Assembly: GCF_039822265.1 (NCBI RefSeq)
Contig: NZ_JBAJEX010000002.1
Span: forward strand, 266,840-330,839
Length of the DNA: 64,000 bases
Direction of reading: 5' to 3'
Source: Thiobacter sp. AK1
GTDB taxonomy: Bacteria > Pseudomonadota > Gammaproteobacteria > Burkholderiales > Thiobacteraceae
Part shown: piece after piece, positions 50,337-59,445 of the stretch
Layout: every line of letters starts with the position of its first letter
Position numbering within the stretch: position 1 is the stretch's first letter
Notes under the pieces: model-generated
The model's input: the letters and a program-made list of their open reading frames with translations, nothing else
What the model was told of the DNA's origin: nothing
The model's database searches: none
Position numbers and translations under genes: made by a program

Positions 50337-51977
50337 ATGGATACCCAGCGCCTGATTCTCTTCATCGTTTTTTCTTTTTCGCTGCTCCTGCTATGGCAGG
50401 CCTGGCAGGATTACAACGGCGCCAAGGTGGGCGTCGCCCCAGCCCCTCGCCAGGGTTCCACCGATGCGGTGCCTCAACCAAGCCAGGCGCTGGGAACTGC
50501 GGTATCGACGCTCCAACCGCTCGCAACGCAGGCCGCGACCTTGCCCAAAGGACAGCGCATCCGCGTGCGGACCGATGTGATCGACGCCGAACTGGATACC
50601 ATCGGCGGTGATCTGCGCAAAGTCGTGCTGCTGCGCCATGGCGCCACCGAGGATCGTCGCAAACCCATGGTGCTGCTGGCGGACGACCCTCCCCATTGGT
50701 ATGTTGCGCAAAGTGGCTTGCTGGGCAAGGGGCTACCGACCCATAAGGAGGTCTTCCGCGCCGACCGTAGCGCCTATACCCTGACACCAGAGGCGCAGAC
50801 GGTGGACGTTCGCTTGACTTGGGAGGCCCCGGGCGGGCTGCGGGTGGACAAGGTCTATACATTCCGGCGTGGCAGCTACCTCATTGGTTTGCGCTACGAG
50901 ATTCACAACACCGGCACTGCGCCGCTGGCAGCCGACGCCTATTTCCAGTTCTTGCGCGACGATACACCGCCGGCGGGGGAGTCCAGCCTGATGCCCACCT
51001 ATACCGGTCCGGCTGTGTACACTGAGGCCGACAAATTCCACAAAATACCCTTCTCCGACATCGCCAAGGGCAAGCCGTCGGTGAAAGCCCGGGATGGCTG
51101 GGTGGCCATGCTGCAGCACTATTTCCTCGCGGCTTATCTCCCGCCGGCCGGCCCGGAGCGGGAGTACTATACGCGCAAGCTCGCCGATCATCTCTATGCC
51201 GTTGGCGTCATTCTCCCGGTCGGGCAAATCGCGCCGGGCGCCACGGCGGTGCTGAACACCGGCCTCTACGTGGGCCCCCAGGACCAGGAAACCCTGAAAA
51301 CCCTCGCCCCCGGTCTCGATTTGGCGGTGGACTATGGCATGCTCACCATCATTGCCAAGCCCCTATTTTGGCTGCTCAAGACCCTGCATGGGCTGTTCGG
51401 CAACTGGGGCTGGGCCATCATCGCCCTCACCGTCTTGATCAAGCTGGTTTTTTATCCCCTCTCCGCCGCGAGCTATCGCTCCATGGCCAAGATGAAGGCG
51501 GTCGCGCCGCGCCTGCAGCAGATCAAGGAACGGTACGGTGACGATCGCCAGAAATTGCACCAGGCCATGATGGAGCTTTACAAGAGCGAGAGAATCAATC
51601 CCATGGGGGGCTGTCTGCCTGTCCTGATTCAAATCCCGGTGTTCATCGCCCTCTACTGGGTGCTGCTCTACAGCGTGGAGATGCGTCATGCCCCGTTCGC
51701 GCTGTGGATCCAGGATCTTACCGCGCCCGATCCCTATTACGTGCTGCCCGTGCTCATGGGCCTGTCCATGATCGTGCAGACCAAGCTCAATCCGACCCCG
51801 CCGGACCCCATCCAGGCCAAGGTCATGATGATCATGCCCATCGTTTTCTCGGTCATGTTCTTCTTCTTCCCGGCGGGCCTGGTGCTCTACTGGCTGGTGA
51901 ACAATCTCCTTTCCATCCTCCAGCAGTGGCGCATCAACAGCCTCCTGGGCGGCGAGACCAAGGGTGGGACCAAGTGA
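50337..51977 (+). CDS. yidC: Membrane insertase YidC
   Basis: Inserts and folds inner-membrane proteins. 546 residues: an N-terminal helix ([19 protein letters not shown]), a large periplasmic domain (about 60-330) and the insertase core with five helices, including [59 protein letters not shown] and the C-terminal [13 protein letters not shown]. Its 3' end overlaps the start of mnmE by 14 bp. Confidence 0.97.
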   Translation: MDTQRLILFIVFSFSLLLLWQAWQDYNGAKVGVAPAPRQGSTDAVPQPSQALGTAVSTLQPLATQAATLPKGQRIRVRTDVIDAELDTIGGDLRKVVLLRHGATEDRRKPMVLLADDPPHWYVAQSGLLGKGLPTHKEVFRADRSAYTLTPEAQTVDVRLTWEAPGGLRVDKVYTFRRGSYLIGLRYEIHNTGTAPLAADAYFQFLRDDTPPAGESSLMPTYTGPAVYTEADKFHKIPFSDIAKGKPSVKARDGWVAMLQHYFLAAYLPPAGPEREYYTRKLADHLYAVGVILPVGQIAPGATAVLNTGLYVGPQDQETLKTLAPGLDLAVDYGMLTIIAKPLFWLLKTLHGLFGNWGWAIIALTVLIKLVFYPLSAASYRSMAKMKAVAPRLQQIKERYGDDRQKLHQAMMELYKSERINPMGGCLPVLIQIPVFIALYWVLLYSVEMRHAPFALWIQDLTAPDPYYVLPVLMGLSMIVQTKLNPTPPDPIQAKVMMIMPIVFSVMFFFFPAGLVLYWLVNNLLSILQQWRINSLLGGETKGGTK

Positions 51978-53292
51978 TACCATCGCGGCAGTCGCCACGC
52001 CGCCCGGCCGAGGTGGCATCGGCGTGGTGCGCGTGTCTGGCCCTGATGTCCGTCGCATCGCTGCGGCGATCTTGGGCCGCCTGCCCTCGCCCCGCCACGC
52101 CACCTTGGCCGATTTCCGCGGCGCTGCCGGCGAGGCGCTAGACCGGGGCATCGCCCTATTTTTTCCTGCTCCCCATTCCTTCACCGGCGAGGACGTGCTG
52201 GAGCTCCAGGGCCACGGCGGCCCAGCCGTGCTGCAGCTGGTCCTCGAACGGTGTCTTGCCCTCGGCGCGCGCCTGGCCGAGCCCGGGGAATTCACTCGCC
52301 GCGCCTATCTCAACGACAAGCTCGACCTAGCTCAGGCGGAAGCGGTGGCGGACCTCATCGATGCGGCCTCGACCCAGGCAGCGAGAAGCGCGCTGCGTTC
52401 CCTGCGTGGCGACTTTTCCCGGGAGATCCAGGCGCTGGTGGAGGGTCTGATCGAGCTGCGCATGCTAGTGGAAGCCAGCCTCGATTTTCCCGAGGAGCAA
52501 ATCGATTTTTTGAGCGCGGCGCATGCTCGGGAAAAACTTGGTGAGCTCCAAGCGCGGCTGGCCACCGTGCAAACCCGCGCCCGTCAGGGAAGTCTGCTGC
52601 GGGAAGGTCTCCAGGTGGTTCTGGTGGGGCGCCCTAATGTGGGTAAATCCAGCTTGCTCAACCGTCTGGCAGGCGAAGAAGTGGCCATCGTCACGCCGCT
52701 CGCGGGCACGACGCGCGATACCTTGCGCGAGGAGATCCATGTCGAAGGCATCCCACTGCATATCATCGACACCGCAGGTCTGCGCGAGGCAAGCGACGAG
52801 GTGGAGCGACTGGGCATCGCCCGCACCTGGGCGGCGGTGGAAAAAGCGGATCTTGCCTTAGTGGTAATCGATGCGGCGCAGGGCCTGGCGCCAGAGGATG
52901 CTGCCATCCTGGCACGGCTGCCGCCGGGATTGACTGTGCTGCGGGTGTTCAACAAAATCGATCTGACGCAAGACGTCCCCCACGTGGAGCCCAATGGGGT
53001 CTATCTTTCCGCCAAAACCGGCGCCGGGCTTGATCTGTTACGGCAGCGACTGCTGGAACTGGCGGGCTGGCAGCAGACCGGAGAAGGCATCTATATGGCG
53101 CGCACCCGCCACCTGAATGCCCTCGCGCAGGCACGCACCCATCTGGAAGCGGCGCAGCGCAACTGGGAGGCGCTGGAACTACTGGCCGAAGAGCTCAAAC
53201 TGGCCCAAAACCAGCTCGCCACCATTACCGGCGAATTCACGCCGGACGATCTCTTGGGCGAGATCTTTTCCCGCTTCTGCATCGGCAAGTGA
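51964..53292 (+). CDS. mnmE: tRNA modification GTPase MnmE
   Basis: With MnmG forms the 5-carboxymethylaminomethyl group on wobble U34 of tRNA. 442 residues: the N-terminal folate-binding domain, a helical domain and an inserted G domain with [21 protein letters not shown] and NKID. The C-terminal motif ends in FCIGK, with the catalytic Cys. GTG 51964 is the only start consistent with [14 protein letters not shown]. Its partner mnmG is 1.7 kb away, beyond a ferredoxin-reductase gene. Confidence 0.97.
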   Translation: MGPSDTIAAVATPPGRGGIGVVRVSGPDVRRIAAAILGRLPSPRHATLADFRGAAGEALDRGIALFFPAPHSFTGEDVLELQGHGGPAVLQLVLERCLALGARLAEPGEFTRRAYLNDKLDLAQAEAVADLIDAASTQAARSALRSLRGDFSREIQALVEGLIELRMLVEASLDFPEEQIDFLSAAHAREKLGELQARLATVQTRARQGSLLREGLQVVLVGRPNVGKSSLLNRLAGEEVAIVTPLAGTTRDTLREEIHVEGIPLHIIDTAGLREASDEVERLGIARTWAAVEKADLALVVIDAAQGLAPEDAAILARLPPGLTVLRVFNKIDLTQDVPHVEPNGVYLSAKTGAGLDLLRQRLLELAGWQQTGEGIYMARTRHLNALAQARTHLEAAQRNWEALELLAEELKLAQNQLATITGEFTPDDLLGEIFSRFCIGK

Positions 53293-53309
53293 AGCCACTG
53301 CCGGGTTTC

Positions 53310-54800
53310 TCAACCCTCCTCGTCGCACACCACGTGACCTACCCCGCGCGCCACCAGCCATGCGCGGGCGGTCTGCACGGCCAGGGTGGGGCCGGCCACG
53401 TAGGCGTCCATGCCCGCCAGGTCCGGCCGTGCCCCCAGTGCTTCTTGGAGCACGCGAGGCACCACCTGCGCCTGGCGACTGGCAGTGGCCTCCAGATCGC
53501 CGCCGGCGATCACCGGCGTGAAGGATACGTGGTCCAGGGCATCGGCCCACGCGCGGCACAGGTTGGCGGCATAGAGGGATTCGGCACGCGCGCCGATCCA
53601 AACCAGGTGGATGGCCGGCGCGTTCTCCAGTGCAAGGGCATGCTCCATCAGGCTCTTGATGGGGGCGAAACCGGTGCAGAAGGCGAGGAATAGCACGGGA
53701 CGGGTGGAACGCCGATCCAACACGAAATCGCCAAAAGGCCCGTCTACCCCCACTTCCTGCCCGGGCGAGAGGGCCTGGAACACGTGGTCCGCGAAGGGGT
53801 AGCCTTCCACGCGCCGCACGTGAAACTCCAGATGGCGGTCTTCGCAGGGGCAGCTTGCCACCGGCAGTTCCGCGCTCAGGGTTTGGCCGAACGTCAGGCG
53901 CACCCGCTGGCCCGCGAGGAAACGCAGCCGGTTGCGCTTAGGCGTGCGCAGATGCAGCACCGCCACCTGCGGCGTGGGGTGTTCCACACTGCGCACTTCC
54001 GCGCGCAGGCTCTGAAGCCCGACGTCTTGCGGTGTCTGGGCCACGGAGGCCTCAAGCACCACGTCGGTCACCGCCGTGGTGGAGCACAACAGAACTTCCC
54101 CTTGTGCTTTCGCCGCCGGCGCCAGCTTGTATTCGGTGGGGCGTACTTGCTTGACCTCACCCGAGACCACCCGCGCGCGACAGGTGCCGCACTGGCCGCT
54201 GGAACAGCCATAGGCTAGGGGAACGCCGGCGCGCAGGGCGGCCTCCAGGATGGTGTCGCCGCCTTCTACGAAAAACTCCTCGCCCGTGGGCAGCACCTTG
54301 ACCTGGGCTGCCATGACCTTGAGCAGACTGTCCCGCAGCAGCAGGCCCCAGGCACGGTCATCGGTGGCGGGCGTGGCCAACATCTGCTCGTGCAACCAGG
54401 ATTTGAGGCGACGCGCGACCTCCCCAGTGGCGCCGTCTTGCACGGCCCACTCGTCGAGCAGCTTATGGAGTCGTTCCAGCACCCCGGTGCTGTGGCTCAA
54501 GAGGGCCTTGGATTCGGCCAATTCCTTCCCCATCTCGTGCACCCGCGCGGCGAGCACTTCCGCCGGCGGCAAGGTGCGCTCTGCGACGCGGCGGCCGAAG
54601 GCCTTTTCTTTGATGCCTTCCACGTGTTCCAGCACGGTGTTGTCTTCCAGGGCTGCTTCCGGGAACACACGCTGGAGTTCTTCCAGGCTCACCTGGCCGT
54701 CGAAGGATTGCAGTTCGCCAGCCTGGATTTTCTGCTGCAGGGTGCCGCGGGAAGTACCGACCAGGCGGGCGGCGCGAGCGAGGTTCAACAAGCGGGGCAT
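53310..54800 (-). CDS. HTH-like domain fused to a 2Fe-2S ferredoxin and FAD/NAD(P)H reductase
   Basis: 496 residues. The N-terminus (about 1-45: LLNLARAARLVGTSRGTLQQKIQAGEL) resembles a MerR/excisionase or Fis-like helix-turn-helix. A helical linker follows (about 60-160). Next comes a plant-type ferredoxin domain with CSSGQCGTC and the fourth cysteine in LLCSTT (about 164-255), and then an FNR-type reductase: FAD motif and NAD(P) segment FLAFCTGFAPIKSLMEHAL, ending in VCDEEG. This combination suggests a redox enzyme that also contacts DNA, or a redox-responsive regulator (inference). It lies alone on the minus strand between mnmE and mnmG. Confidence 0.85.
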   Translation of the reverse strand: MPRLLNLARAARLVGTSRGTLQQKIQAGELQSFDGQVSLEELQRVFPEAALEDNTVLEHVEGIKEKAFGRRVAERTLPPAEVLAARVHEMGKELAESKALLSHSTGVLERLHKLLDEWAVQDGATGEVARRLKSWLHEQMLATPATDDRAWGLLLRDSLLKVMAAQVKVLPTGEEFFVEGGDTILEAALRAGVPLAYGCSSGQCGTCRARVVSGEVKQVRPTEYKLAPAAKAQGEVLLCSTTAVTDVVLEASVAQTPQDVGLQSLRAEVRSVEHPTPQVAVLHLRTPKRNRLRFLAGQRVRLTFGQTLSAELPVASCPCEDRHLEFHVRRVEGYPFADHVFQALSPGQEVGVDGPFGDFVLDRRSTRPVLFLAFCTGFAPIKSLMEHALALENAPAIHLVWIGARAESLYAANLCRAWADALDHVSFTPVIAGGDLEATASRQAQVVPRVLQEALGARPDLAGMDAYVAGPTLAVQTARAWLVARGVGHVVCDEEG

Positions 54801-54945
54801 GGGGGCGAGGGTTCCGACTGGCTTTGATTTAGTAGCTTAACGCAAACCAAGGGCACTATATAAGCCCCTGTTTTGACACGTGCCCACGCTTACCCGGCAC
54901 AGGGATTTCACGTATCATGCAATCCTTTTCCGGACTTTCCGCAGC

Positions 54946-56841
54946 ATGGATTTCCCCCAGGTCTTCGGTGTCATCGTGATTGGTGGTGGCCACGCCGGCA
55001 CCGAGGCCGCGCTCGCCTGCGCGCGCATGGGCGTGGATACCTTGCTGCTCACCCACAACATCGAGACCCTGGGCCAGATGTCCTGCAATCCTTCCATCGG
55101 CGGCATCGGCAAGGGCCATCTGGTCAAGGAGGTGGATGCCCTGGGCGGCGCCATGGCAGCCGCGACCGACGAGGCCGGCATCCAGTTCCGCATCCTCAAT
55201 TCCAGCAAGGGCCCGGCGGTGCGCGCCACCCGGGCCCAGGCCGACCGGGTGCTCTACAAGCAGGCGATCCGCCGCCGTCTGGAAAATCAGCCCCGTCTGT
55301 GGATCTTCCAGCAGGCCGTCGATGACTTGATCCTTGAAGGCGATCGCGTGGCGGGGGCGGTGACTCAACTGGGCATCCGCTTCTGGGCGCGTGCCGTGGT
55401 GCTCACCGCGGGCACCTTCCTCGGCGGCCTGGTGCACGTGGGGCTTTCCAACTACCGCGCGGGTCGGGCGGGCGATCCGGCTTCCTTGAGCCTCGCCGCG
55501 CGTCTGCGGGAGCTCGACTTGCCCGTCGGGCGGCTCAAGACCGGCACGCCGCCGCGCATCGACGGCCGCACCATCGATTATTCCGTGATGACCGAGCAGC
55601 CGGGCGATGTTCCCGTGCCGGTGTTTTCCTTCCTGGGTGATGCCAGCCAGCATCCGCGCCAGGTGTCTTGCTGGATCACCCAGACCAACCCGCGCACCCA
55701 CGAAATCATCCGCGGCGGGCTGGACCGCTCGCCCATGTACACCGGGGTGATCGAAGGGGTGGGGCCGCGCTATTGTCCTTCCATCGAGGACAAGATCCAC
55801 CGCTTTGCCGACAAGGACAGCCACCAGGTGTTCGTGGAGCCGGAGGGGCTTACCACCCATGAGGTCTATCCCAATGGCATCTCCACCAGCCTGCCCTTCG
55901 ACGTGCAGCTGGAACTGGTGCGGTCCATCCGCGGCTTCGAGCGCGCCCACATCACCCGTCCCGGCTATGCCATCGAGTACGACTATTTCGATCCACGTGG
56001 GTTGAAGCGCTCGCTGGAGACCAAGGCCATCCGGGGGCTGTTCTTCGCTGGTCAGATCAACGGCACCACCGGCTACGAGGAAGCGGCCGCCCAGGGCGTG
56101 CTTGCCGGCATCAATGCCGGGCTGTACGTGCGGGAGGAAGAGCCCTGGTGCCCCGGACGCGGCGAAGCCTACATCGGCGTGATGGTGGATGACCTGGTCA
56201 CCCGGGGCGTGATGGAGCCCTATCGCATGTTCACCAGCCGCGCCGAGTACCGCCTCTCCCTGCGCGAGGACAATGCCGACCTGCGCCTGACGGAGATCGG
56301 CCGCCGCCTGGGCGTGGTGGACGATGTGCGCTGGGAGCAGTTCAACCGCAAGCGGGATGCCATCGCTCGCGAGCAAGAACGTCTGAAAGACACTTGGGTC
56401 AATCCGCGCACGCTGCGCGAGTCCGACGCGGTGCGCGTACTGGGCCAGCCCCTGGAGCGGGAGCACAGCCTGTTCGACCTGCTGCGCCGCCCGGGCGTGC
56501 GCTACGCAAGCCTGATGACTCTGCCCGGTGCCCTGCCAGAGGGCGCTGCGCCGGTGAGCGATCCGCAGGTGGTGGAACAGCTGGAAATCCAGGCGAAGTA
56601 TCAGGGTTACATCGACCGCCAGCGGGAAGAGGTGCAACGCCATCGCGCCACCGAACATCTGCGCCTGCCGCCGGATCTCGATTACCGCGAGGTGCGTGGC
56701 TTGTCCATCGAGGTGCAGCAGAAACTCAACGCCCACAAGCCCGAGACGCTGGGACAGGCGGCGCGCATCTCCGGCGTCACACCCGCCGCCATTTCCCTGT
56801 TGCTGGTGCACCTGAAGCGGCGGGAGAGCCAACGCGCATGA
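54946..56841 (+). CDS. mnmG: tRNA uridine-5-carboxymethylaminomethyl modification enzyme MnmG
   Basis: FAD protein and partner of MnmE in modifying U34. 631 residues. FAD motif [21 protein letters not shown], then [41 protein letters not shown], the C-terminal [17 protein letters not shown] and [23 protein letters not shown] 54946 is chosen because the family starts here; an upstream ATG adds 22 non-homologous codons. It ends in an ATGA overlap with rsmG. Confidence 0.97.
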   Translation: MDFPQVFGVIVIGGGHAGTEAALACARMGVDTLLLTHNIETLGQMSCNPSIGGIGKGHLVKEVDALGGAMAAATDEAGIQFRILNSSKGPAVRATRAQADRVLYKQAIRRRLENQPRLWIFQQAVDDLILEGDRVAGAVTQLGIRFWARAVVLTAGTFLGGLVHVGLSNYRAGRAGDPASLSLAARLRELDLPVGRLKTGTPPRIDGRTIDYSVMTEQPGDVPVPVFSFLGDASQHPRQVSCWITQTNPRTHEIIRGGLDRSPMYTGVIEGVGPRYCPSIEDKIHRFADKDSHQVFVEPEGLTTHEVYPNGISTSLPFDVQLELVRSIRGFERAHITRPGYAIEYDYFDPRGLKRSLETKAIRGLFFAGQINGTTGYEEAAAQGVLAGINAGLYVREEEPWCPGRGEAYIGVMVDDLVTRGVMEPYRMFTSRAEYRLSLREDNADLRLTEIGRRLGVVDDVRWEQFNRKRDAIAREQERLKDTWVNPRTLRESDAVRVLGQPLEREHSLFDLLRRPGVRYASLMTLPGALPEGAAPVSDPQVVEQLEIQAKYQGYIDRQREEVQRHRATEHLRLPPDLDYREVRGLSIEVQQKLNAHKPETLGQAARISGVTPAAISLLLVHLKRRESQRA

Positions 56842-57473
56842 ACGTGGCCAGCCTGGAAGACACGCTGCATTTAGGCGCGGCAGAACTGGGGGTGGCCCTG
56901 TTGTCCTCGCAGGAGGCGAAGCTCATCGCCTATCTCGAGCTCTTGCTGAAATGGAACAAGGTCTACAATCTCACCGCCGTGCGCGAGCCGCAGGCCATGG
57001 TGACACAACACCTGCTGGACAGTCTCTCGGTGCTACCCCATCTCGGGGAGGTGGCGACCCTGGTTGACGTGGGCGCGGGGGCGGGCTTGCCGGGCATTCC
57101 CCTGGCCATCGCGCGGCCGCAGCTCAAGGTGGTGCTGGCCGACGCCAGCCACAAAAAGACGAGTTTCATGCAGCAGGCGCTATTGGAACTGGCGCTTCCC
57201 AATGCCTCGGTGAGGTGTGAGCGAGTGGAGCGCCTGCGTCTTTCGGCGCCGGCCGATGCGGTGATCTGCCGGGCTTTTGCCGATCTGAAGGAATTCGCGC
57301 GCCTGGCGCGGCATCTGGTCGCGCCAGGCGGGCGGCTGCTGGCGATGAAGGGCCTCTATCCCCACGAGGAACTTTTGCAGCTGCCGCCCGAGGTGGTGCT
57401 GCGCGACGTGATTCCCCTGCGAGTGCCGGGGCTTGCCGCCCAGCGGCACTTGGTGGTGATGGAGGTGCGCTGA
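56838..57473 (+). CDS. rsmG: 16S rRNA m7G527 methyltransferase
   Basis: 211 residues, Rossmann methyltransferase that makes m7G527 in 16S rRNA. Motifs: [26 protein letters not shown] and [17 protein letters not shown] for SAM, with [12 protein letters not shown] near the active site. Its mnmG-rsmG-parA order is conserved. It overlaps mnmG by ATGA. Confidence 0.96.
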   Translation: MNVASLEDTLHLGAAELGVALLSSQEAKLIAYLELLLKWNKVYNLTAVREPQAMVTQHLLDSLSVLPHLGEVATLVDVGAGAGLPGIPLAIARPQLKVVLADASHKKTSFMQQALLELALPNASVRCERVERLRLSAPADAVICRAFADLKEFARLARHLVAPGGRLLAMKGLYPHEELLQLPPEVVLRDVIPLRVPGLAAQRHLVVMEVR

Positions 57474-57474
57474 C

Positions 57475-58257
57475 ATGGCCAAGATCCTCGCGATCGCGAA
57501 CCAAAAGGGTGGCGTGGGCAAGACCACCACCAGCGTCAACCTCGCCGCGGGGTTGGCGGCAGCGAAGCGCCGCGTGCTGCTGGTGGATCTCGATCCCCAG
57601 GGCAATGCCACCACCGGCAGTGGCATCGCCAAGACGGGACTTGCCCGCACCGTGTATCATGTCTTGCTGGAACAGCACACGGTGGCGCAAACCCGCCTCA
57701 CCACGCCGCAGGCGAAATACGACCTGCTTCCTGCCAATCGTGAGCTTGCCGGCGCCGAGGTGGAACTCGTTGACGAAGAACGGCGCGAGCGCCGGCTGCG
57801 CGAGGCGCTGGCGCCAGTGGCCAATGAATACGATTACGTCCTGATCGATTGCCCGCCCGCCCTCAATCTCCTCACCTTGAACGGGCTGGTGGCGGCCCAT
57901 TCCGTGATGATCCCAATGCAATGCGAGTATTACGCGCTGGAAGGCCTGACCGATCTAATCAACACCGTCAAGAAGGTGCGTGCCCATCTCAATCCGGAGC
58001 TGGAGATCGAGGGCTTGCTGCGCACCATGTACGACCCACGCAACGCGCTCGCGCAGCAGGTCTCCCAGCAGCTCACCCAGCACTTCGGCGACAAGGTCTA
58101 CAGCACCATCATTCCCCGCAACGTGCGCCTGGCAGAGGCGCCCAGTTACGGGTTGCCGGTGTTCTACCACGACCGTTCCTCCAAGGGTGCGCTTGCCTAT
58201 CTCGCGCTGGCCGGAGAGTTCCTGCGCCGGCGCGAGGGCGTGGGCGTCGCTCCATGA
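57475..58257 (+). CDS. parA: Chromosome-partition ATPase ParA
   Basis: 260 residues, deviant Walker-A ATPase: AIANQKGGVGKTTTSVNLAAGLA, VLLVDLDPQGNATTG and DYVLIDCPPALNLLTLNGL. It forms nucleoid-bound dimers that pull ParB-parS complexes. It starts one base after the rsmG stop. The target parS lies at 46548-46563. Confidence 0.97.
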   Translation: MAKILAIANQKGGVGKTTTSVNLAAGLAAAKRRVLLVDLDPQGNATTGSGIAKTGLARTVYHVLLEQHTVAQTRLTTPQAKYDLLPANRELAGAEVELVDEERRERRLREALAPVANEYDYVLIDCPPALNLLTLNGLVAAHSVMIPMQCEYYALEGLTDLINTVKKVRAHLNPELEIEGLLRTMYDPRNALAQQVSQQLTQHFGDKVYSTIIPRNVRLAEAPSYGLPVFYHDRSSKGALAYLALAGEFLRRREGVGVAP

Positions 58258-58270
58258 CGCGCGGACTGCC

Positions 58271-59116
58271 ATGGCGAAGATGAAAGGTCTGGGCCGCGGC
58301 CTCGATGCACTCCTGGGTGGCGAGGCGCCGACCGCCCCGGATACCCCACGCGAGTTGGACATCGGGCTTCTGCAGCCCGGGAAATACCAGCCGCGCGCCC
58401 ACATGGACGCCGCTTCGCTGGCGGAACTCGCCGCATCGATCAAGGCGCAGGGCATCATGCAGCCCATCCTGGTGCGCCCGCTGGCGAGCGGCCAGTACGA
58501 GATCATTGCCGGCGAGCGCCGCTGGCGGGCGGCGCAGATGGCGGGACTCAAACAGGTGCCGGTGCTGGTGCGCGACGTGCCAGACGAGGCGGCCTTGGCC
58601 ATGGCCTTGATCGAGAATATCCAGCGCGAGGATCTCAATCCCATCGAAGAGGCCCAAGGCATTCAGCGCCTGATCGAGGAATTCGGCATGACCCATGAAG
58701 ACGCGGCGGAGGCAGTGGGGCGTTCCCGCTCCGCTGTCAGCAATCTGCTACGCCTGCGTCAGCTGCCCCAAACAGTGCAGGACATGGTGTTGGCTGGCAC
58801 CCTGGACATGGGCCATGCGCGCGCGCTCTTGCCTTTGCCGGCCGCCCAGCAGATCACCGTGGCCCATGAAGTGGCGGCCAAGGGCCTGTCGGTGCGGGAG
58901 ACGGAAAAACGCGTGGCGCGCCTTCTTAAACCAGTCCGCAAAGGGACGCTGCCAGAATCCGATCGCGACATCCAGCGGCTGGAACAGGAACTGTCGGAGC
59001 GCCTGGGTGCCACGGTGCGCATCCGCCATGGCCGCAAGGGCGCGGGTCGTCTCACCATCGACTACGCTACGCTCGACCAGCTCGATGCCATCCTCGCGCG
59101 GCTAGGCGGGGCTTAA
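58271..59116 (+). CDS. parB: Chromosome-partition protein ParB
   Basis: 281 residues, CTPase that clamps on parS. The N-terminal GLGRGLDALLG motif recruits ParA. CTP-binding boxes follow: IIAGERRWRAAQMAGL and ALIENIQREDLNPIEEAQGI. The HTH segment is MTHEDAAEAVGRSRSAVSNLLRLRQLP and the C-terminal dimer domain ends ILARLGGA. It is the last conserved gene of the origin cluster; in most relatives the ATP synthase operon follows, but not here. Confidence 0.97.
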   Translation: MAKMKGLGRGLDALLGGEAPTAPDTPRELDIGLLQPGKYQPRAHMDAASLAELAASIKAQGIMQPILVRPLASGQYEIIAGERRWRAAQMAGLKQVPVLVRDVPDEAALAMALIENIQREDLNPIEEAQGIQRLIEEFGMTHEDAAEAVGRSRSAVSNLLRLRQLPQTVQDMVLAGTLDMGHARALLPLPAAQQITVAHEVAAKGLSVRETEKRVARLLKPVRKGTLPESDRDIQRLEQELSERLGATVRIRHGRKGAGRLTIDYATLDQLDAILARLGGA

Positions 59117-59445
59117 GCTTTCATCAGCCTTCCCTGAATTTGTGACATACTCCTAGCGCACCACATCGCTTGACACGTGCGGTCAGACACTCCCAACAGC
59201 CGCCCCGAACGGCAGCCTGCATAGGCTGCTTCAAATCGCATCTTCCGTATCGCCTGTCACACTTCCGCCCCTCTCATCAGACACCTCCTCGGTACCCAAT
59301 AAAACCGGACGAACCACGTGTTACAAGTCCGGGCAGTTTATTTGCTCTCTACATGGGCAAATACATGCACTTGACATAAAAGAGTGCCTTCAGTACGTTG
59401 GCATATCTGGTTTGACGCAGAAACAACGAAGCCAATGAGCAGAGC
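59117..59445. promoter_or_regulatory. Boundary region between parB and the type I secretion locus
   Basis: About 330 bp without a credible gene. Its composition shifts to AT-richer. It has an inverted repeat CCGGAC (59305-59310) / GTCCGG (59327-59332) and a possible sigma-70 promoter: TTGACA at 59371-59376, 17-bp spacer, TACGTT at 59394-59399, placed 45-75 bp before the exporter gene. No integrase, att repeat or tRNA is seen. Confidence 0.5.

Noticed and set aside
53816..53834. CACGTGAAAC half-site resembling parS
   Set aside because: Only one arm of the 16-bp palindrome matches; it lies inside the ferredoxin-reductase gene.
54856..56832. A 658-codon open frame antisense to mnmG
   Set aside because: mnmG is unmistakable on the other strand. 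The antisense frame is a product of GC-rich codon structure and has no family features.
59305..59332. Intrinsic terminator after parB
   Set aside because: The CCGGAC/GTCCGG stem is only six pairs, has a 16-nt loop and no T run.
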